64,000 nt of DNA from Magnetococcales bacterium WMHbinv6 (GCA_002753135.1 PDZV01000012.1:1-64000); one strand, 5' to 3'; shown: positions 10,171 to 19,608, counted from the first letter of the stretch. Translations and numbers: made by a program. The notes: generated from the letters alone by a model not told the origin.

Positions 10171-11013
10171 TTGGGCGTTCTGACAGCTGTTTCTCCAGAT
10201 GAGTTTCAATGGATCAAGCAGTTCATGCGTGAGCATAGCGGCGTGGATTTGCAGGCCGGCAAAGAGTATTTTGTCGAAAATCGCCTGGCTCCTCTGCTGG
10301 CCCCGCATGGTTGCCAAAATTTCAGCCAGTTTATTCAAAAACTGGCGCGAGACAATGGCCCGCTGCGCACCAAGGTGGTAGATGCCTTGACCACGCACGA
10401 AACGCTATGGTTTCGTGATGACTCTTTTTTCTCGGCCCTGGCCGATGAAATTTTGCCCCGTTTGGCCAGCAAGTCACGGCAACAAAAAATCCGTATCTGG
10501 TCAGCCGCCGCAGCAACAGGGCAAGAGGCCTATTCGGTTGCCATGTTGCTGGATGCTGCCGGACGCAAACAGGATCCCAACTTTGACATCAGCAGAATGC
10601 AAATTTTGGGTACAGATATTTCCGCCTCATCCCTGGTCACCGCCCGGCAAGGTCGGTACAACCATCTGGCCATTTCGCGCGGCATGCGCCCCGGATTTTT
10701 GGAAACCTATTTCAAGCGCGAAGGCGACATCTATGAAGTCGCGCCGCACGTGCGCAGGGCGGTCAAGTTTGAACAATTCAATCTGAAAGATGATTTTGCC
10801 CCACTGGGCAAATTTGATCTGATTCTTTGTCGCAACGTGTTGATCTATTTTTCTGACGATTTGAAACGACAAATTTGTATTCGGATGCGTTCGGCGCTGA
10901 ACCGTCCGGAGGGCTATTTTGCCATTGGTGCCTCGGAATCCTTGATGGGCCTGGAGGCCGGCTTTAAACAAATTACCGTGGGACGGGCCGTGTTGTACCA
11001 GCCTATGCTGTGA
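10171..11013 (+). CDS. cheR: CheR receptor methyltransferase (set 1)
   Basis: 280 residues. The start is TTG 10171, preceded by GGGAGG at 8 bases; an in-frame GTG at 10147 lies inside cheB and has no such site. The N-terminal all-helical domain (about 10-80) is followed by the SAM-binding methyltransferase fold. IRIWSAAAATGQEAYSVAM is motif I, in a variant form (ATGQEAYS instead of STGEEPYS). LILCRNVLIYFS and YFAIGASESLMG are the later conserved blocks. It uses S-adenosylmethionine to methylate receptor glutamates. Last gene of the first tight operon; 149 non-coding bases follow. Confidence 0.95.
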   Translation: MGVLTAVSPDEFQWIKQFMREHSGVDLQAGKEYFVENRLAPLLAPHGCQNFSQFIQKLARDNGPLRTKVVDALTTHETLWFRDDSFFSALADEILPRLASKSRQQKIRIWSAAAATGQEAYSVAMLLDAAGRKQDPNFDISRMQILGTDISASSLVTARQGRYNHLAISRGMRPGFLETYFKREGDIYEVAPHVRRAVKFEQFNLKDDFAPLGKFDLILCRNVLIYFSDDLKRQICIRMRSALNRPEGYFAIGASESLMGLEAGFKQITVGRAVLYQPML

Positions 11014-11039
11014 TTGCTGGCTTTAATGTGGATTTTTTC

Positions 11040-11067
11040 TTGACTTGCCGGGTAAAAAGGTTACTCT
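11040..11067 (+). promoter_or_regulatory. Candidate sigma-70 promoter upstream of cheY
   Basis: TTGACT (11040-11045) matches the -35 consensus at five of six bases. It is followed after 16 bases by TACTCT, a weak -10. It lies in the 149-base gap after cheR, about 95 bases before the cheY ATG. This could give cheY its own transcript. It is a pattern match only. Confidence 0.3.
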
Positions 11068-11162
11068 GATTCGGTTTAGAAAGGGCATGCGAGCCTCGGA
11101 TGCCTGATGAGAGCCATAATCCGTCCCGCATGGACGTCTAACATGTTACGAAGGAGAAAGTA

Positions 11163-11537
11163 ATGCGTGTGCTGATTGTTGATGATTCCAGTGTAATGCG
11201 CAAAATTGTTGCTCGTGGTTTGCGCCAGGCCGGATTTGCCATCGATGACATCGTCGAAGCAGGTAACGGTCAAGAGGGAATGGATGTACTTAACAGCGGC
11301 GTTGTCGTAGACTTGATTCTTTCTGACTGGAACATGCCGATCATGGATGGCTTGACCTTTGTGAAAACGGTACGCAGCGGCCCGCATGCCATTCAGTCCA
11401 TTCCGATTGTCATGGTCACCACCGAAGGTGGCGAAAGCAAAGTGGAGGCCGCTGATCAGGCCGGTGCCAACGGGCATATCAAAAAGCCCTTCACATCGGA
11501 GATGTTGCAGGAAGTATTGACCAAGTTCATGAAATAA
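11163..11537 (+). CDS. cheY: CheY response regulator
   Basis: 124 residues, a stand-alone receiver; AAGGAG precedes the ATG. The acidic pair is Asp7-Asp8 (IVDDSS), the phospho-acceptor Asp55 (LSDWNMPIMDG), the switch Thr86 (MVTTEGG) and the conserved Lys108 (KKPF). The WNMP and KKPF forms are typical of flagellar CheY. Once phosphorylated by CheA it should bind the FliM switch. The next gene, 39 bases on, is a CheC-type candidate phosphatase, which fits CheY-P turnover. Confidence 0.95.
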   Translation: MRVLIVDDSSVMRKIVARGLRQAGFAIDDIVEAGNGQEGMDVLNSGVVVDLILSDWNMPIMDGLTFVKTVRSGPHAIQSIPIVMVTTEGGESKVEAADQAGANGHIKKPFTSEMLQEVLTKFMK

Positions 11538-11576
11538 GATCCACACAGATCGATCGCCCGAACAGGCAGAGAGAAC

Positions 11577-12746
11577 ATGGAAATTCCTGACCAGATTGCC
11601 AAAAAGGCCAGACAATTTTTCCTGAGCTTCTTCCAGAAGCTGTCTGACGATATGAATACCCTCGTCGATGCGCCGGTGGAATGCACTCTCACGGATGTGA
11701 GTATTATTCGCGGCGAAGACGATCTGGGTTTTCTCTTTGATTCAGAATTCAGCTCATCGTATGCACTTGAGGATGGTCTGCACTCTGGAGACATTCATTT
11801 ATTGATGGATGCACCTGCCGCCATCGCCTTGTCCGGCTTGATGATGATGTTGCCCAAGGCGGTGGTGCAGAAAAATGTCAAATCCAGGGAGTATACCGAG
11901 GAGATACAAGAGGGCTTCCATGAAATTGCCAACCAGATCATGGGTAGCCTCAACACCCGTGTCGAAGAAAAATTGGCAGGGGGTCATCTTTTTCTGGACT
12001 CCGTCGAACACCTGGCCAGTGGTGCCATTCCCTCTTCGGCCAAGGTGGGCAATACCTATCTGGATATCGGCATGGAGATCAAAGTCTCCGATTTCCGTGC
12101 CGCACCAGCGCATTGGTTGGTTTCGCGAGGCTTTGTCAACGCGCTGCTGAAGGTGGAAATGCCCGGCACACCAGAAGAACTGGCTGCCGATGCCCCCAAA
12201 GAGACCCAAGCTCCTGCTGCTCCCCCGACAGCGCCACCGGCCCGTGCGGTCGATGATTATGAATTTGATATCAGTGCTGCCGGTTTGTTGGCGCGCAGTG
12301 CGGCGGATGCCTTGCCCGCACCTGACGAACCGGGTGGCTTGCGGGTGGTCATGACCCTTCCCCCCTTCTTGCTCAACGAAAGCGCACCGATCAGCGATGC
12401 CGTCTCGGCCATGTTTCCTGATGGACAACGCATTCTGGGCGTGGAGAGTCAGGGTATTCTGGTGCGGGTCATCAGCCAGGGTGATGTCCGCCGGATGATG
12501 GGAGCTTTTCACGGCTCCAAAGCAGCGACACCACAAGAAAAAGCCATATTGAGCCAAGCCATCGGCAAACTCAACGAACGGCAAAAAATGGTGACTCTGG
12601 CAGCGCGTGGGACCATTGATCAGGCCGCAGACATGCTTAAACAGCATAACCTGTTCGCCTTGCCGATCATCACCGATGCGGGTGTTTTACGCGGCTTTGT
12701 TCCCGCCTATTCTTTGCTGGAATATTATCGCAAAAAAGCCAGTTGA
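11577..12746 (+). CDS. CheC/CheX-like protein fused to a CBS-domain pair
   Basis: 389 residues. The N-terminal part (about 1-195) resembles the CheC/CheX/FliY fold. FHEIANQIMGSL (about residue 113) matches the ExxN active-site helix that dephosphorylates CheY-P; I see only one such helix. A Pro/Ala-rich linker follows (about 200-225). The C-terminal half looks like a CBS pair: VVMTLPPFLLNESAPISDAV through ISQGDVRRMM, then TIDQAADMLKQHNLFALPII and VLRGFVPAYSLLEYY. CBS pairs bind adenosyl nucleotides. I infer a CheY-P phosphatase or CheY-binding protein tuned by nucleotide state. Placed 39 bases after cheY. Confidence 0.6.
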   Translation: MEIPDQIAKKARQFFLSFFQKLSDDMNTLVDAPVECTLTDVSIIRGEDDLGFLFDSEFSSSYALEDGLHSGDIHLLMDAPAAIALSGLMMMLPKAVVQKNVKSREYTEEIQEGFHEIANQIMGSLNTRVEEKLAGGHLFLDSVEHLASGAIPSSAKVGNTYLDIGMEIKVSDFRAAPAHWLVSRGFVNALLKVEMPGTPEELAADAPKETQAPAAPPTAPPARAVDDYEFDISAAGLLARSAADALPAPDEPGGLRVVMTLPPFLLNESAPISDAVSAMFPDGQRILGVESQGILVRVISQGDVRRMMGAFHGSKAATPQEKAILSQAIGKLNERQKMVTLAARGTIDQAADMLKQHNLFALPIITDAGVLRGFVPAYSLLEYYRKKAS

Positions 12747-12770
12747 TTTTTTTAGTCAGAGATCTCCAAA

Positions 12771-12813
12771 AGCAAAAGGCCGGCGCTTGTTTCGCTCCGG
12801 CCTTTTGCTTTTT
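12771..12813 (+). terminator. Rho-independent terminator after the CheC-like gene
   Basis: A 13-bp perfect stem (12771-12783 with 12797-12809), a 13-base loop and a following T run. It ends the cheY transcript just before the convergent cheR gene at 12831. Confidence 0.88.
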
Positions 12814-12830
12814 CTGCTGGTTTCCTGCGA

Positions 12831-13688
12831 TTATTTTTGCAACTGATAAATGGTCGGTGCCACCGAAACGACAGGAACGTTCAACTTATTGAGAGTTTCT
12901 GAGTGGCCGATAAAAAAATAGCCCCCCGGCAGCAAATGGCGGCACAGCTTGTTGACAATTTTTTCCGCCGTCGGTCGATCAAAGTAGATCAAACAGTTGC
13001 GGCAAAAAATAATATCCATCGGATTGCTGATCCGATATTCATTATCCATGAAATTCAAATGCTGAAACTGAACCATATCCCGCAACTCCGCCATCATCCG
13101 CACACGGGTGCGATCTTTGCTGCGCAACATATATTTTTGTTTGAGGGCCATGGGGACCGGATCGGCCTTTTCCATTTCATAGACGGCATTTTCGGCATGC
13201 TGCAAGGCACGGGTGGAAAGATCGGTGCCCAGAATAGATGCCTTGTATCCGGGGTTACGGCTGGCAAACTCCTTGATGACCATGGCCATGGTATAGGGCT
13301 CTTCCCCAGTCGAGCAGGGAGCGCTCCAAATGCGCACCGGTCGACTGACTCCGGCCCCTGACCTCATCAAGTCGGGCAGCGCCGTTTCTGTCATATAGGT
13401 AAAATGGTTCGGCTCACGAAAAAAATCGGTCTTATTGGTGGTGACGATATCCAGAAAATGGATCAACTCTTCGCTGGCATCACGCGGATCCAACACCAGA
13501 TCCACATACTCGGTAAAAGAGTGCATCCCCAACAGGCGCAATCGCTTTTGAATACGCGCCGTCAGCATGGATTTTTTCGACATCGGCATCTGAATGCCGC
13601 TGGTCGCTTCAATAAAGACGCTCAGCCGCTGAAAATCCTTATCGGATAGCGCAATACGATCTCCAGACTGCGCAAAGGCGTTGTCCAT
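12831..13688 (-). CDS. cheR: CheR receptor methyltransferase (second copy)
   Basis: 285 residues from ATG 13688; a TTG at 13706 is in frame but lacks a ribosome site. The N-terminal helical domain is followed by the SAM fold. VRIWSAPCSTGEEPYTMAM is motif I in its standard form, SILGTDLSTRALQHA is motif II, and IIFCRNCLIYFD plus GGYFFIGHSETLN complete it. It is clearly diverged from the CheR at 10171, so it probably serves a different receptor set. It stands alone on the minus strand, close to the divergent kinase-like gene and cheD, and may work with the CheA/CheB pair at 15428-18739. Confidence 0.95.
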   Translation of the reverse strand: MDNAFAQSGDRIALSDKDFQRLSVFIEATSGIQMPMSKKSMLTARIQKRLRLLGMHSFTEYVDLVLDPRDASEELIHFLDIVTTNKTDFFREPNHFTYMTETALPDLMRSGAGVSRPVRIWSAPCSTGEEPYTMAMVIKEFASRNPGYKASILGTDLSTRALQHAENAVYEMEKADPVPMALKQKYMLRSKDRTRVRMMAELRDMVQFQHLNFMDNEYRISNPMDIIFCRNCLIYFDRPTAEKIVNKLCRHLLPGGYFFIGHSETLNKLNVPVVSVAPTIYQLQK

Positions 13689-13937
13689 ATCCGCAGATAC
13701 TCTCAATCAAACGCAAACCAACGGCAGCCCCCATCCACGCCGCAACCAACTTGGCAAGATGCCTATATTCCCAGAAAATGTCAAACAGAAAATCGGCTCA
13801 TCGCCGCATAACGTCCTCTGACAAGGAAAAAATGACAACCTGGTAACAACTGGCCTGGAGAATACAGACAATAAACGGTATGCTGACGATTGCAGCTGGG
13901 ATGGATAGTGACCGACAACCGGAGGGAGAATAGTCCT

Positions 13938-14861
13938 GTGGCCGAACTGAGTGATGACGATCTGCTCAATGAACTGAAAGCCCGTTTCAATCATACCAAA
14001 CAGACACTGTATGATCTGAAAATTGTCAGTCGGCGGCTGGAAGAGGTCAATCGCAAATTGCAGATCTCCGAACAGGTGAAAAGCAATTTTGTCTCGCACA
14101 TGAAAAACGAGATCAACAATCCGCTTGCCTGTATCCTGGGTCTGGCTCAACAGCTCCGCTCCCACGAAGTGGATCGCGAAACCGTTGTCGGTATCGCCCA
14201 ATCGATTTTTGCTGAAGCCTTCAGCCTGGACTTTCAATTACGCAATATTTTTGCCGCTGCCGAACTGGAAGATGGGGCAACCATGCTGCAGTCGGGCACC
14301 ATCGATGGCCATTCGCTGATGATCCACGCCGTCAACGATTTTGCCCACCTCATTCTGGCCAAAGAGCTGAATGTCTATTTTCTCGGCAAAAAAATGAATG
14401 TCGCCTCAACTGCAAATTTTGAAGAAGAGAAGCTCTATTTTAAATCCGATTCGGAAAAGTTGGAGTTGGTCGTACAAAATCTGCTTTCCAACGCCATCGA
14501 ATTCAATAATCCCGGTGGCCGCATTGATTTGGATATCGGTGTGGTTGAAGATCGTTTGGTTTTATCGGTAACCGACACCGGGGTAGGACTCAATCCGGAA
14601 CAGATCGAACGTATATTTGATCGTTTCACCCAACTGGAGAGCGGTGTGCGCAAAGCGCACAAGGGGCATGGCCTGGGGCTGAGTATCACCAAAGCGGTTA
14701 TCGACATGATGGAGGGCAGCGTGCATGTCAGTGCCCAACCCGGCGAGGGGTGTACCGTCACCCTCTCGATTCCCTTTATCGAAACGGATAGCGAAGCAGA
14801 CACCTTCTCCGTGGACGGCAATGAGTTTTTCTTCAGCGATGATCAGTCCGAGTTGTTCTAA
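13938..14861 (+). CDS. Histidine-kinase-like protein with Asn in place of the phospho-acceptor His
   Basis: 307 residues. GTG 13938 follows GGAGGGAG at 9 bases; an in-frame TTG at 13890 has no site. Soluble, with no membrane segment. An N-terminal coiled coil (10-45) leads into FVSHMKNEINNPLACILG. Aligned on the EINNPL block of HisKA domains, the phospho-acceptor His becomes Asn57; a His lies three residues earlier. The ATPase domain looks intact (LLSNAIEFNNPGG, VTDTGVGL, GHGLGLSI). The C-terminus ends SDDQSELF. The stop is two bases from cheD, so the genes are surely coupled. It may be an ATP-binding scaffold or a phosphatase-type regulator rather than a kinase. Confidence 0.8.
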   Translation: MAELSDDDLLNELKARFNHTKQTLYDLKIVSRRLEEVNRKLQISEQVKSNFVSHMKNEINNPLACILGLAQQLRSHEVDRETVVGIAQSIFAEAFSLDFQLRNIFAAAELEDGATMLQSGTIDGHSLMIHAVNDFAHLILAKELNVYFLGKKMNVASTANFEEEKLYFKSDSEKLELVVQNLLSNAIEFNNPGGRIDLDIGVVEDRLVLSVTDTGVGLNPEQIERIFDRFTQLESGVRKAHKGHGLGLSITKAVIDMMEGSVHVSAQPGEGCTVTLSIPFIETDSEADTFSVDGNEFFFSDDQSELF

Positions 14862-14863
14862 AA

Positions 14864-15337
14864 ATGGCGGAAGATAACAAGCCCTTTCTTCTCCCTGGTG
14901 CTTTGTTCGCCAAAGATGGAGATTATATCATCACCACCGTGCTGGGCTCCTGCATTGCGGTCTGTTTGTGGGACCCCCGGCTGCGGCGTGGCGGCATGAA
15001 TCATTACAAGCTGCCCCTGTGGAACGGTGACGGCCTGCCTTCGCCGAAATTCGGCAACATTGCCATCGTCAAGCTGATTGAACATATGCTGGAAATGGGC
15101 AGCAATCAACGGGAATTGAAAGCCAAGGTCTTTGGTGGCGGGGCGGTGTTGCAAAGTTCATCCGGCTTCCTCAACGTCGGACAACGCAACATTGAAGTGG
15201 CACAAGAGTTTTTGGCACAAGCCAATATTCCGATCGTCGCCTCGGATATCGGCGGCGAGGTAAGCCGCAAAATTATCTTCAATACCCAGGATGGTGCCAT
15301 TTTGCTCAAACGGTCACAAGCGGGACAGTCTGCCTGA
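14864..15337 (+). CDS. cheD: CheD receptor glutamine deamidase
   Basis: 157 residues. The catalytic Cys30 is in TVLGSCIAVCLWD and His47 in GGMNHYKLP; the FGGGA loop follows. CheD converts specific receptor glutamines to glutamates and, in Bacillus-type systems, binds CheC and boosts its CheY-P phosphatase activity. A CheC-like protein is encoded about 2 kb upstream, so that partnership is possible here. It starts two bases after the kinase-like gene. Confidence 0.95.
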   Translation: MAEDNKPFLLPGALFAKDGDYIITTVLGSCIAVCLWDPRLRRGGMNHYKLPLWNGDGLPSPKFGNIAIVKLIEHMLEMGSNQRELKAKVFGGGAVLQSSSGFLNVGQRNIEVAQEFLAQANIPIVASDIGGEVSRKIIFNTQDGAILLKRSQAGQSA

Positions 15338-15379
15338 CAACTCCCGTTCCTGGCACATCCGCATCCCAGAACGCCCCAG

Positions 15380-15420
15380 AAAAACTCTCCCACCTTGGCA
15401 GGATTATTGCTGGTGGAGAG
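15380..15420 (-). terminator. Terminator of the minus-strand che operon
   Basis: Read on the minus strand: CTCTCCACC, a 17-base loop, GGTGGGAGAG (one bulged base), then TTTTT. It lies 8 bases past the cheB stop and between convergent cheD and cheB. Confidence 0.6.
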
Positions 15421-15427
15421 CTGTCAA

Positions 15428-16630
15428 TCAACTGCACAGACGGATCACCTCTGCGGCAATTTTATCCAGCGGTTTGATGATGTCGACACCACCGTATTTG
15501 ATCGCCTCTTTCGGCATGCCAAACACAACACAGCTCTGTTCATCCTGGGCAATGTTGGTTGCACCGGCCTGTTTCATCTCCAACATGCCGCGCGCACCGT
15601 CATCTCCCATACCGGTCATGATCACACCCACCACATTTTTGCCGCCATAGCGGGCAGCAGAACGGAACAACACATCCACGGACGGACGGTGCCGACTGAC
15701 CAAAGGCCCCTCTTTGACCTCGACCACATAACGGGCACCGCTGCGTTTGAGCAGGGTATGCTTGTTGCCGGGGGCAATCAACACCCGCCCGCGCACCACG
15801 GCATCTTCGTTGACTGCCTCCTTGACGGTGACCTGGCAGAGCGAGTTTAAACGGTTGGCAAAGGCGGAAGTAAACTGTTCCGGCATATGCTGCACGATGA
15901 CCATGCCCGGTGCATTGGCCGGCAAAGCCTCCAGAAAAACCCGCAACGCCTCTGTCCCCCCGGTAGAGGCACCGACAACCACAATTTTTTCTGTGGTTTG
16001 AATCATGGCCTTGGAATCTGGTGGCGGCAAAACGGCATCCGCCGTCAATTTAGGCGGCACCTTATAGCCCGCCTGCGTTGCCGCAACAATGCGATCATGA
16101 CCTGCCGCCGCACCACTGGAAGAGGTTGCCAGCGCCGGCGCAGTATGGTGGTGGGCGACCGGAGCCGCCACCCGGGCACCTTCGGCAGCTCGGGCCGCCT
16201 CCGCATGCCGAGGCACATAACGGGACAAACGGGCCATGGCCGCTGCTTTGACCGCATCACAGATATGGATCTGCGACTCTTCCAAAAAAGCTTTGGTACC
16301 CATTCTGGGCTTGGTGATAATATCCACGGCCCCATATTCCAACGCCTTCATCGCCGTATCGGAACCCTCTACGGTCAAGGAAGAACACATCACCACAGGT
16401 ATCGGATGTTGGGTCATGATTTTTTTCAGAAACGTCAACCCGTCCATGCGGGGCATTTCCACATCCAGAGTGATGACATCGGGCACTGTGCTGCGCAATT
16501 TTTCTGCTGCCACAAACGGATCCTGGGCGGTGCCGATCACCTCAATATCTTCGTCAGACTCTAATATTTGCGTCAACGTCTGGCGCACAACAGCAGAATC
16601 GTCAATCACCAAAACACGAATCTTGGCCAT
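15428..16630 (-). CDS. cheB: CheB receptor methylesterase (set 2)
   Basis: 400 residues from ATG 16630; an in-frame TTG at 16639 touches the cheA stop. The receiver has VIDDSAVV and phospho-acceptor [14 protein letters not shown] linker rich in Ala and His follows. The methylesterase domain carries the catalytic Ser in [10 protein letters not shown], the His in VQHMPEQFT and the Asp in [11 protein letters not shown]. It ends the STAS-cheY-cheA-cheB operon and is nearly contiguous with cheA. It is more canonical in sequence than the CheB at 8879. Confidence 0.96.
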   Translation of the reverse strand: MAKIRVLVIDDSAVVRQTLTQILESDEDIEVIGTAQDPFVAAEKLRSTVPDVITLDVEMPRMDGLTFLKKIMTQHPIPVVMCSSLTVEGSDTAMKALEYGAVDIITKPRMGTKAFLEESQIHICDAVKAAAMARLSRYVPRHAEAARAAEGARVAAPVAHHHTAPALATSSSGAAAGHDRIVAATQAGYKVPPKLTADAVLPPPDSKAMIQTTEKIVVVGASTGGTEALRVFLEALPANAPGMVIVQHMPEQFTSAFANRLNSLCQVTVKEAVNEDAVVRGRVLIAPGNKHTLLKRSGARYVVEVKEGPLVSRHRPSVDVLFRSAARYGGKNVVGVIMTGMGDDGARGMLEMKQAGATNIAQDEQSCVVFGMPKEAIKYGGVDIIKPLDKIAAEVIRLCS

Positions 16631-16639
16631 TACTTGCAA

Positions 16640-18739
16640 CTAGCCCCCTGTCTCTTTGGTCTCCTGCAACTCGACATAGCGCACCATGCGGGCCAAGTCC
16701 AACAACAACGCAACCGTACCATCCCCTAAAATGGTCGCGCCGGAAAATTCATCGGAATATTGGAAGCTGTCTCCCAAATTTTTGATCACCGTCTGGTGCT
16801 GACCAACAACAGTATCCACACCGAAACCAACCCGACGACCATCCACATTGGCAATCACAATCTGCTCAATGACTGGGCGTTCTCCCTCCATGGCGAACCG
16901 TTCGCGAACGCGAATAAAGGGGACAATCTCGCCACGCACGTTGACAATCCGCCGTCCATGGGAGTTGGCAATATCTTGTGGCGAAAGCTCCACACACTCC
17001 TCAACAGCAGCCAAGGGCAAGACAAAATAGTCATGGTTGACACCAACCAGCAATCCTTCAATGATCGCCAGGGTCAAAGGCAACTTCAGGGTAATGGTGG
17101 TACCAATACCGAGTTGACTTTGCACATCGATGGTACCGCGCAAGCTCTCAATCGATTTACGCACCACATCCATGCCGACGCCACGACCGGAAACGTTGGT
17201 GATTTTTTCTGCGGTGGAAAAACCGGCACCGAAGATCAACATGAAGGCTTCTGGATCCGACAACACCGCATCCGGCGACAACAGCCCTTTTTCCACCGCC
17301 TTGCGACGCAACAGTTGTGGGTCCAACCCTTTGCCATCATCCTTGACCTGAATCAACACGCTGGTACCGGAGTGAACTGCCGACAGATGAATCTGTCCGA
17401 CCAACGGTTTGCCGGTTAATGCACGCACATCCGGCTTTTCAATACCGTGATCAATACTGTTGCGGATAATGTGGACCAAAGGATCGTTGAGCTGATCGAT
17501 GACCGTTTTATCCAGTTCGGTGTCAGCCCCGGCGGTGGTCAACTCAATCTGCTTGCCCAACTCGGTGGAGAGATCACGCACCAACCGCTTGAATTTGTTG
17601 AAGGTTGAACCGATCGCCAACATGCGGATACTCATGGTATTATCGCGCAGTTCGCCGGTCAGCCGTTCAATTTCTTCGGAAACCAACTGCAGATGCTGAT
17701 TGTTCAGACGACCGGAAATTTGATTCAACCGGGCCTGCACCGTCACCAACTCTCCCACCAGATTGACCAGCTTGTCCAATTTGGTAGAGGGCACCCGCAC
17801 CACCGCGTCGACCTCAGCCGCTTTGCTCTGCTGCTGTTTCTGTTCCTGCACCACCCGTTGTTCGGTCAAGGCGGCGCGCACTTTGTCAGCGGAGACCACA
17901 CCGGCATTGACCAAACGGTCTCCCAACGGGGTCAGCGCCTTGCCGAGGGCCTCCTCGTTGATATCACCGCGTTCCAGCAAAATTTCACCCAGTTTTTTCG
18001 GTTCGGCATCTTCCTGCGCTTCATCACGATCCAGCAGGCGCACGTTCAGAGTGCAATCATCTTCGACAAAAATGAAGACGTCGCGAATGGCATTTTCACC
18101 CTGGGTGGTGGTGAGAAAAATTTCCCATTGGGTATAACAGCGCTCTGGATCCAAATCTTCCAGACTGGGAAGAGCGTTGGTCAGGGCAACCACCCGGCAC
18201 TGTCCCATGTCGCGCAACTCGTTGAGCAGCAACAAAGGATTGGTTCCGGAAGAAAAAATTTCCGGTCTGGGCTCAAAGCGAACGCGAAAAACATGCGGTC
18301 CGTCGGTCTCTGCTTTCGGTGCTGCCGCTTTGCTTTCGACAGCAGCAGCCCCCCCTTTTTGCGGAGCCAACGCCCGCAACCCGGCAATAATCCGGTTGGC
18401 ATTATCCTGATTGGCGGGCGGACCGCCACGGGAGGCATCCAGAATGCTGCGTATTTGATCGCGCGCGGCCAGGGTCAGATCAATCAACGCCTTGGTCACC
18501 GGCAGGCTGCCGGAACGAGCCATATCAAAAACCGTCTCTACCTCGTGGGTAAACTTGGCCACTTCGTCAAAACCGAACATGGCCCCGGAACCTTTGATGG
18601 TATGCATCGCCCGGAAAACCCGGCTGATCAGCTCAATATCGGTTGGTCGCTCCTCCAACTCCAGAAGGGAATCTTCCAACTCTGAAAGCAGCTCGTAAGC
18701 CTCTTCCGTAAAGGCACTGGTATCAATCTCTACCGCCAT
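16640..18739 (-). CDS. cheA: CheA histidine kinase (set 2)
   Basis: 699 residues; GGAGG lies 8 bases before the ATG. The HPt domain carries His46 in RAMHTIKGSGAMFG. A middle region contains KKLGEILLERGDINEEALGKA and a related repeat (RLVNAGVVSADKVRAALTEQ), similar to the helical MshEN-type motifs seen in some CheA proteins. Dimerisation helices (LVNLVGELVTVQARLN) follow. The ATPase domain has HIIRNSIDHGIEKP, KDDGKGLD and GRGVGMDVV, and a standard CheW-like domain closes the protein. Unlike the CheA at 4990 it has no receiver. It should phosphorylate the CheY and CheB encoded beside it. Confidence 0.97.
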   Translation of the reverse strand: MAVEIDTSAFTEEAYELLSELEDSLLELEERPTDIELISRVFRAMHTIKGSGAMFGFDEVAKFTHEVETVFDMARSGSLPVTKALIDLTLAARDQIRSILDASRGGPPANQDNANRIIAGLRALAPQKGGAAAVESKAAAPKAETDGPHVFRVRFEPRPEIFSSGTNPLLLLNELRDMGQCRVVALTNALPSLEDLDPERCYTQWEIFLTTTQGENAIRDVFIFVEDDCTLNVRLLDRDEAQEDAEPKKLGEILLERGDINEEALGKALTPLGDRLVNAGVVSADKVRAALTEQRVVQEQKQQQSKAAEVDAVVRVPSTKLDKLVNLVGELVTVQARLNQISGRLNNQHLQLVSEEIERLTGELRDNTMSIRMLAIGSTFNKFKRLVRDLSTELGKQIELTTAGADTELDKTVIDQLNDPLVHIIRNSIDHGIEKPDVRALTGKPLVGQIHLSAVHSGTSVLIQVKDDGKGLDPQLLRRKAVEKGLLSPDAVLSDPEAFMLIFGAGFSTAEKITNVSGRGVGMDVVRKSIESLRGTIDVQSQLGIGTTITLKLPLTLAIIEGLLVGVNHDYFVLPLAAVEECVELSPQDIANSHGRRIVNVRGEIVPFIRVRERFAMEGERPVIEQIVIANVDGRRVGFGVDTVVGQHQTVIKNLGDSFQYSDEFSGATILGDGTVALLLDLARMVRYVELQETKETGG

Positions 18740-18904
18740 GGGGTCATCCTCCGATGGATTGTTCTGAGCTTCTTCAACAGCGTCATGATCATGCCGTCAT
18801 ACAGACCTGCTGCCACCCGCCACTGCGTACGGCAATGCTACCTCCAACTTCAGAGCGTGCGTTCCACTCCGTTGTAGCACCTGTGAGTGTTTATGCCGCT
18901 CACA

Positions 18905-19270
18905 CTAGCCGAGTACTTTTTTAATCACACCAATCAATTGCTCTGGTTTAAACGGTTTGACGATCCATCCCGTTGCACCGGCATCCTTGCCTTCCTGTTT
19001 GCGTTCCGCCTGCGATTCGGTGGTCAACATGACGATGGGCGTAAATTTGAATGCCGGTAACTTGCGCAACTCCCGAATCAAGGTGATGCCGTCCATATTC
19101 GGCATATTCAAATCGGTGATAACCATATCGATCGCAGCCCCGGAGACCTTGCCCAGGGCATCTTTGCCATCCACTGCTTCAACCACCTGATATCCTTCCC
19201 CTTTGAGTGTCAGGCCCACCATCTGCCGCACACTGGAAGAATCATCCACGGTCATGATTGTTTTTGCCAT
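18905..19270 (-). CDS. cheY: CheY-like response regulator (set 2)
   Basis: 121 residues from ATG 19270, which overlaps the upstream stop as TAATG. A stand-alone receiver: acidic pair Asp9-Asp10 (TVDDSS), phospho-acceptor Asp53 (VITDLNMPNMDG), Thr in MLTTES and Lys in VKPFKPEQL. This TVDDSSSVRQMV form is typical of CheY proteins encoded beside CheA-STAS clusters in environmental proteobacteria. A 165-base gap separates it from cheA downstream. It may be the motor regulator or a phosphate sink for the second CheA. Confidence 0.94.
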   Translation of the reverse strand: MAKTIMTVDDSSSVRQMVGLTLKGEGYQVVEAVDGKDALGKVSGAAIDMVITDLNMPNMDGITLIRELRKLPAFKFTPIVMLTTESQAERKQEGKDAGATGWIVKPFKPEQLIGVIKKVLG

Positions 19271-19608
19271 TAATTGCTTGCTCCCGTCCAAAGCCCGATC
19301 GCATCGTTACCAGCAGAGCAGCCGACAAAACCCGACTCCCGCACCACCCGGTTGACGATGTCTGGAACATTCCCCTCACGGGTGATCTTCTTGCCTGCCT
19401 TGATCCAATCCCGATGTGCCGCACAAAGCAGTTGCAAGGCGGTCAAATCCAACGAACTGACCTGATCCAGATTGATCACCACCTGTTTCACTTCCGACCC
19501 AGCCCGCACCAGCGCCTCTTTCAGGGCAAGAGCATGCTGGATGGTCAACGACCCTGACAGCAGTAATGTGCCGCTCGTGCCGCTCTCGTCCACTGAAAAA
19601 TCGATCAT
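19270..19608 (-). CDS. STAS-domain protein at the head of the set 2 che operon
   Basis: 112 residues from ATG 19608, with AGGAGG at 5 bases; an in-frame ATG at 19629 is less well placed. It is a single STAS domain (GTLLLSGSLTIQHALALKEA, VVINLDQVSSLDLTALQLLC). At the usual phosphorylated-serine motif (DSSG) it reads DLTA, so a Thr could replace the Ser. STAS proteins act as anti-anti-sigma factors or as adaptors in sensory operons. It is translationally coupled to cheY, and no anti-sigma kinase is nearby, so its partner is unknown. Confidence 0.85.
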   Translation of the reverse strand: MIDFSVDESGTSGTLLLSGSLTIQHALALKEALVRAGSEVKQVVINLDQVSSLDLTALQLLCAAHRDWIKAGKKITREGNVPDIVNRVVRESGFVGCSAGNDAIGLWTGASN

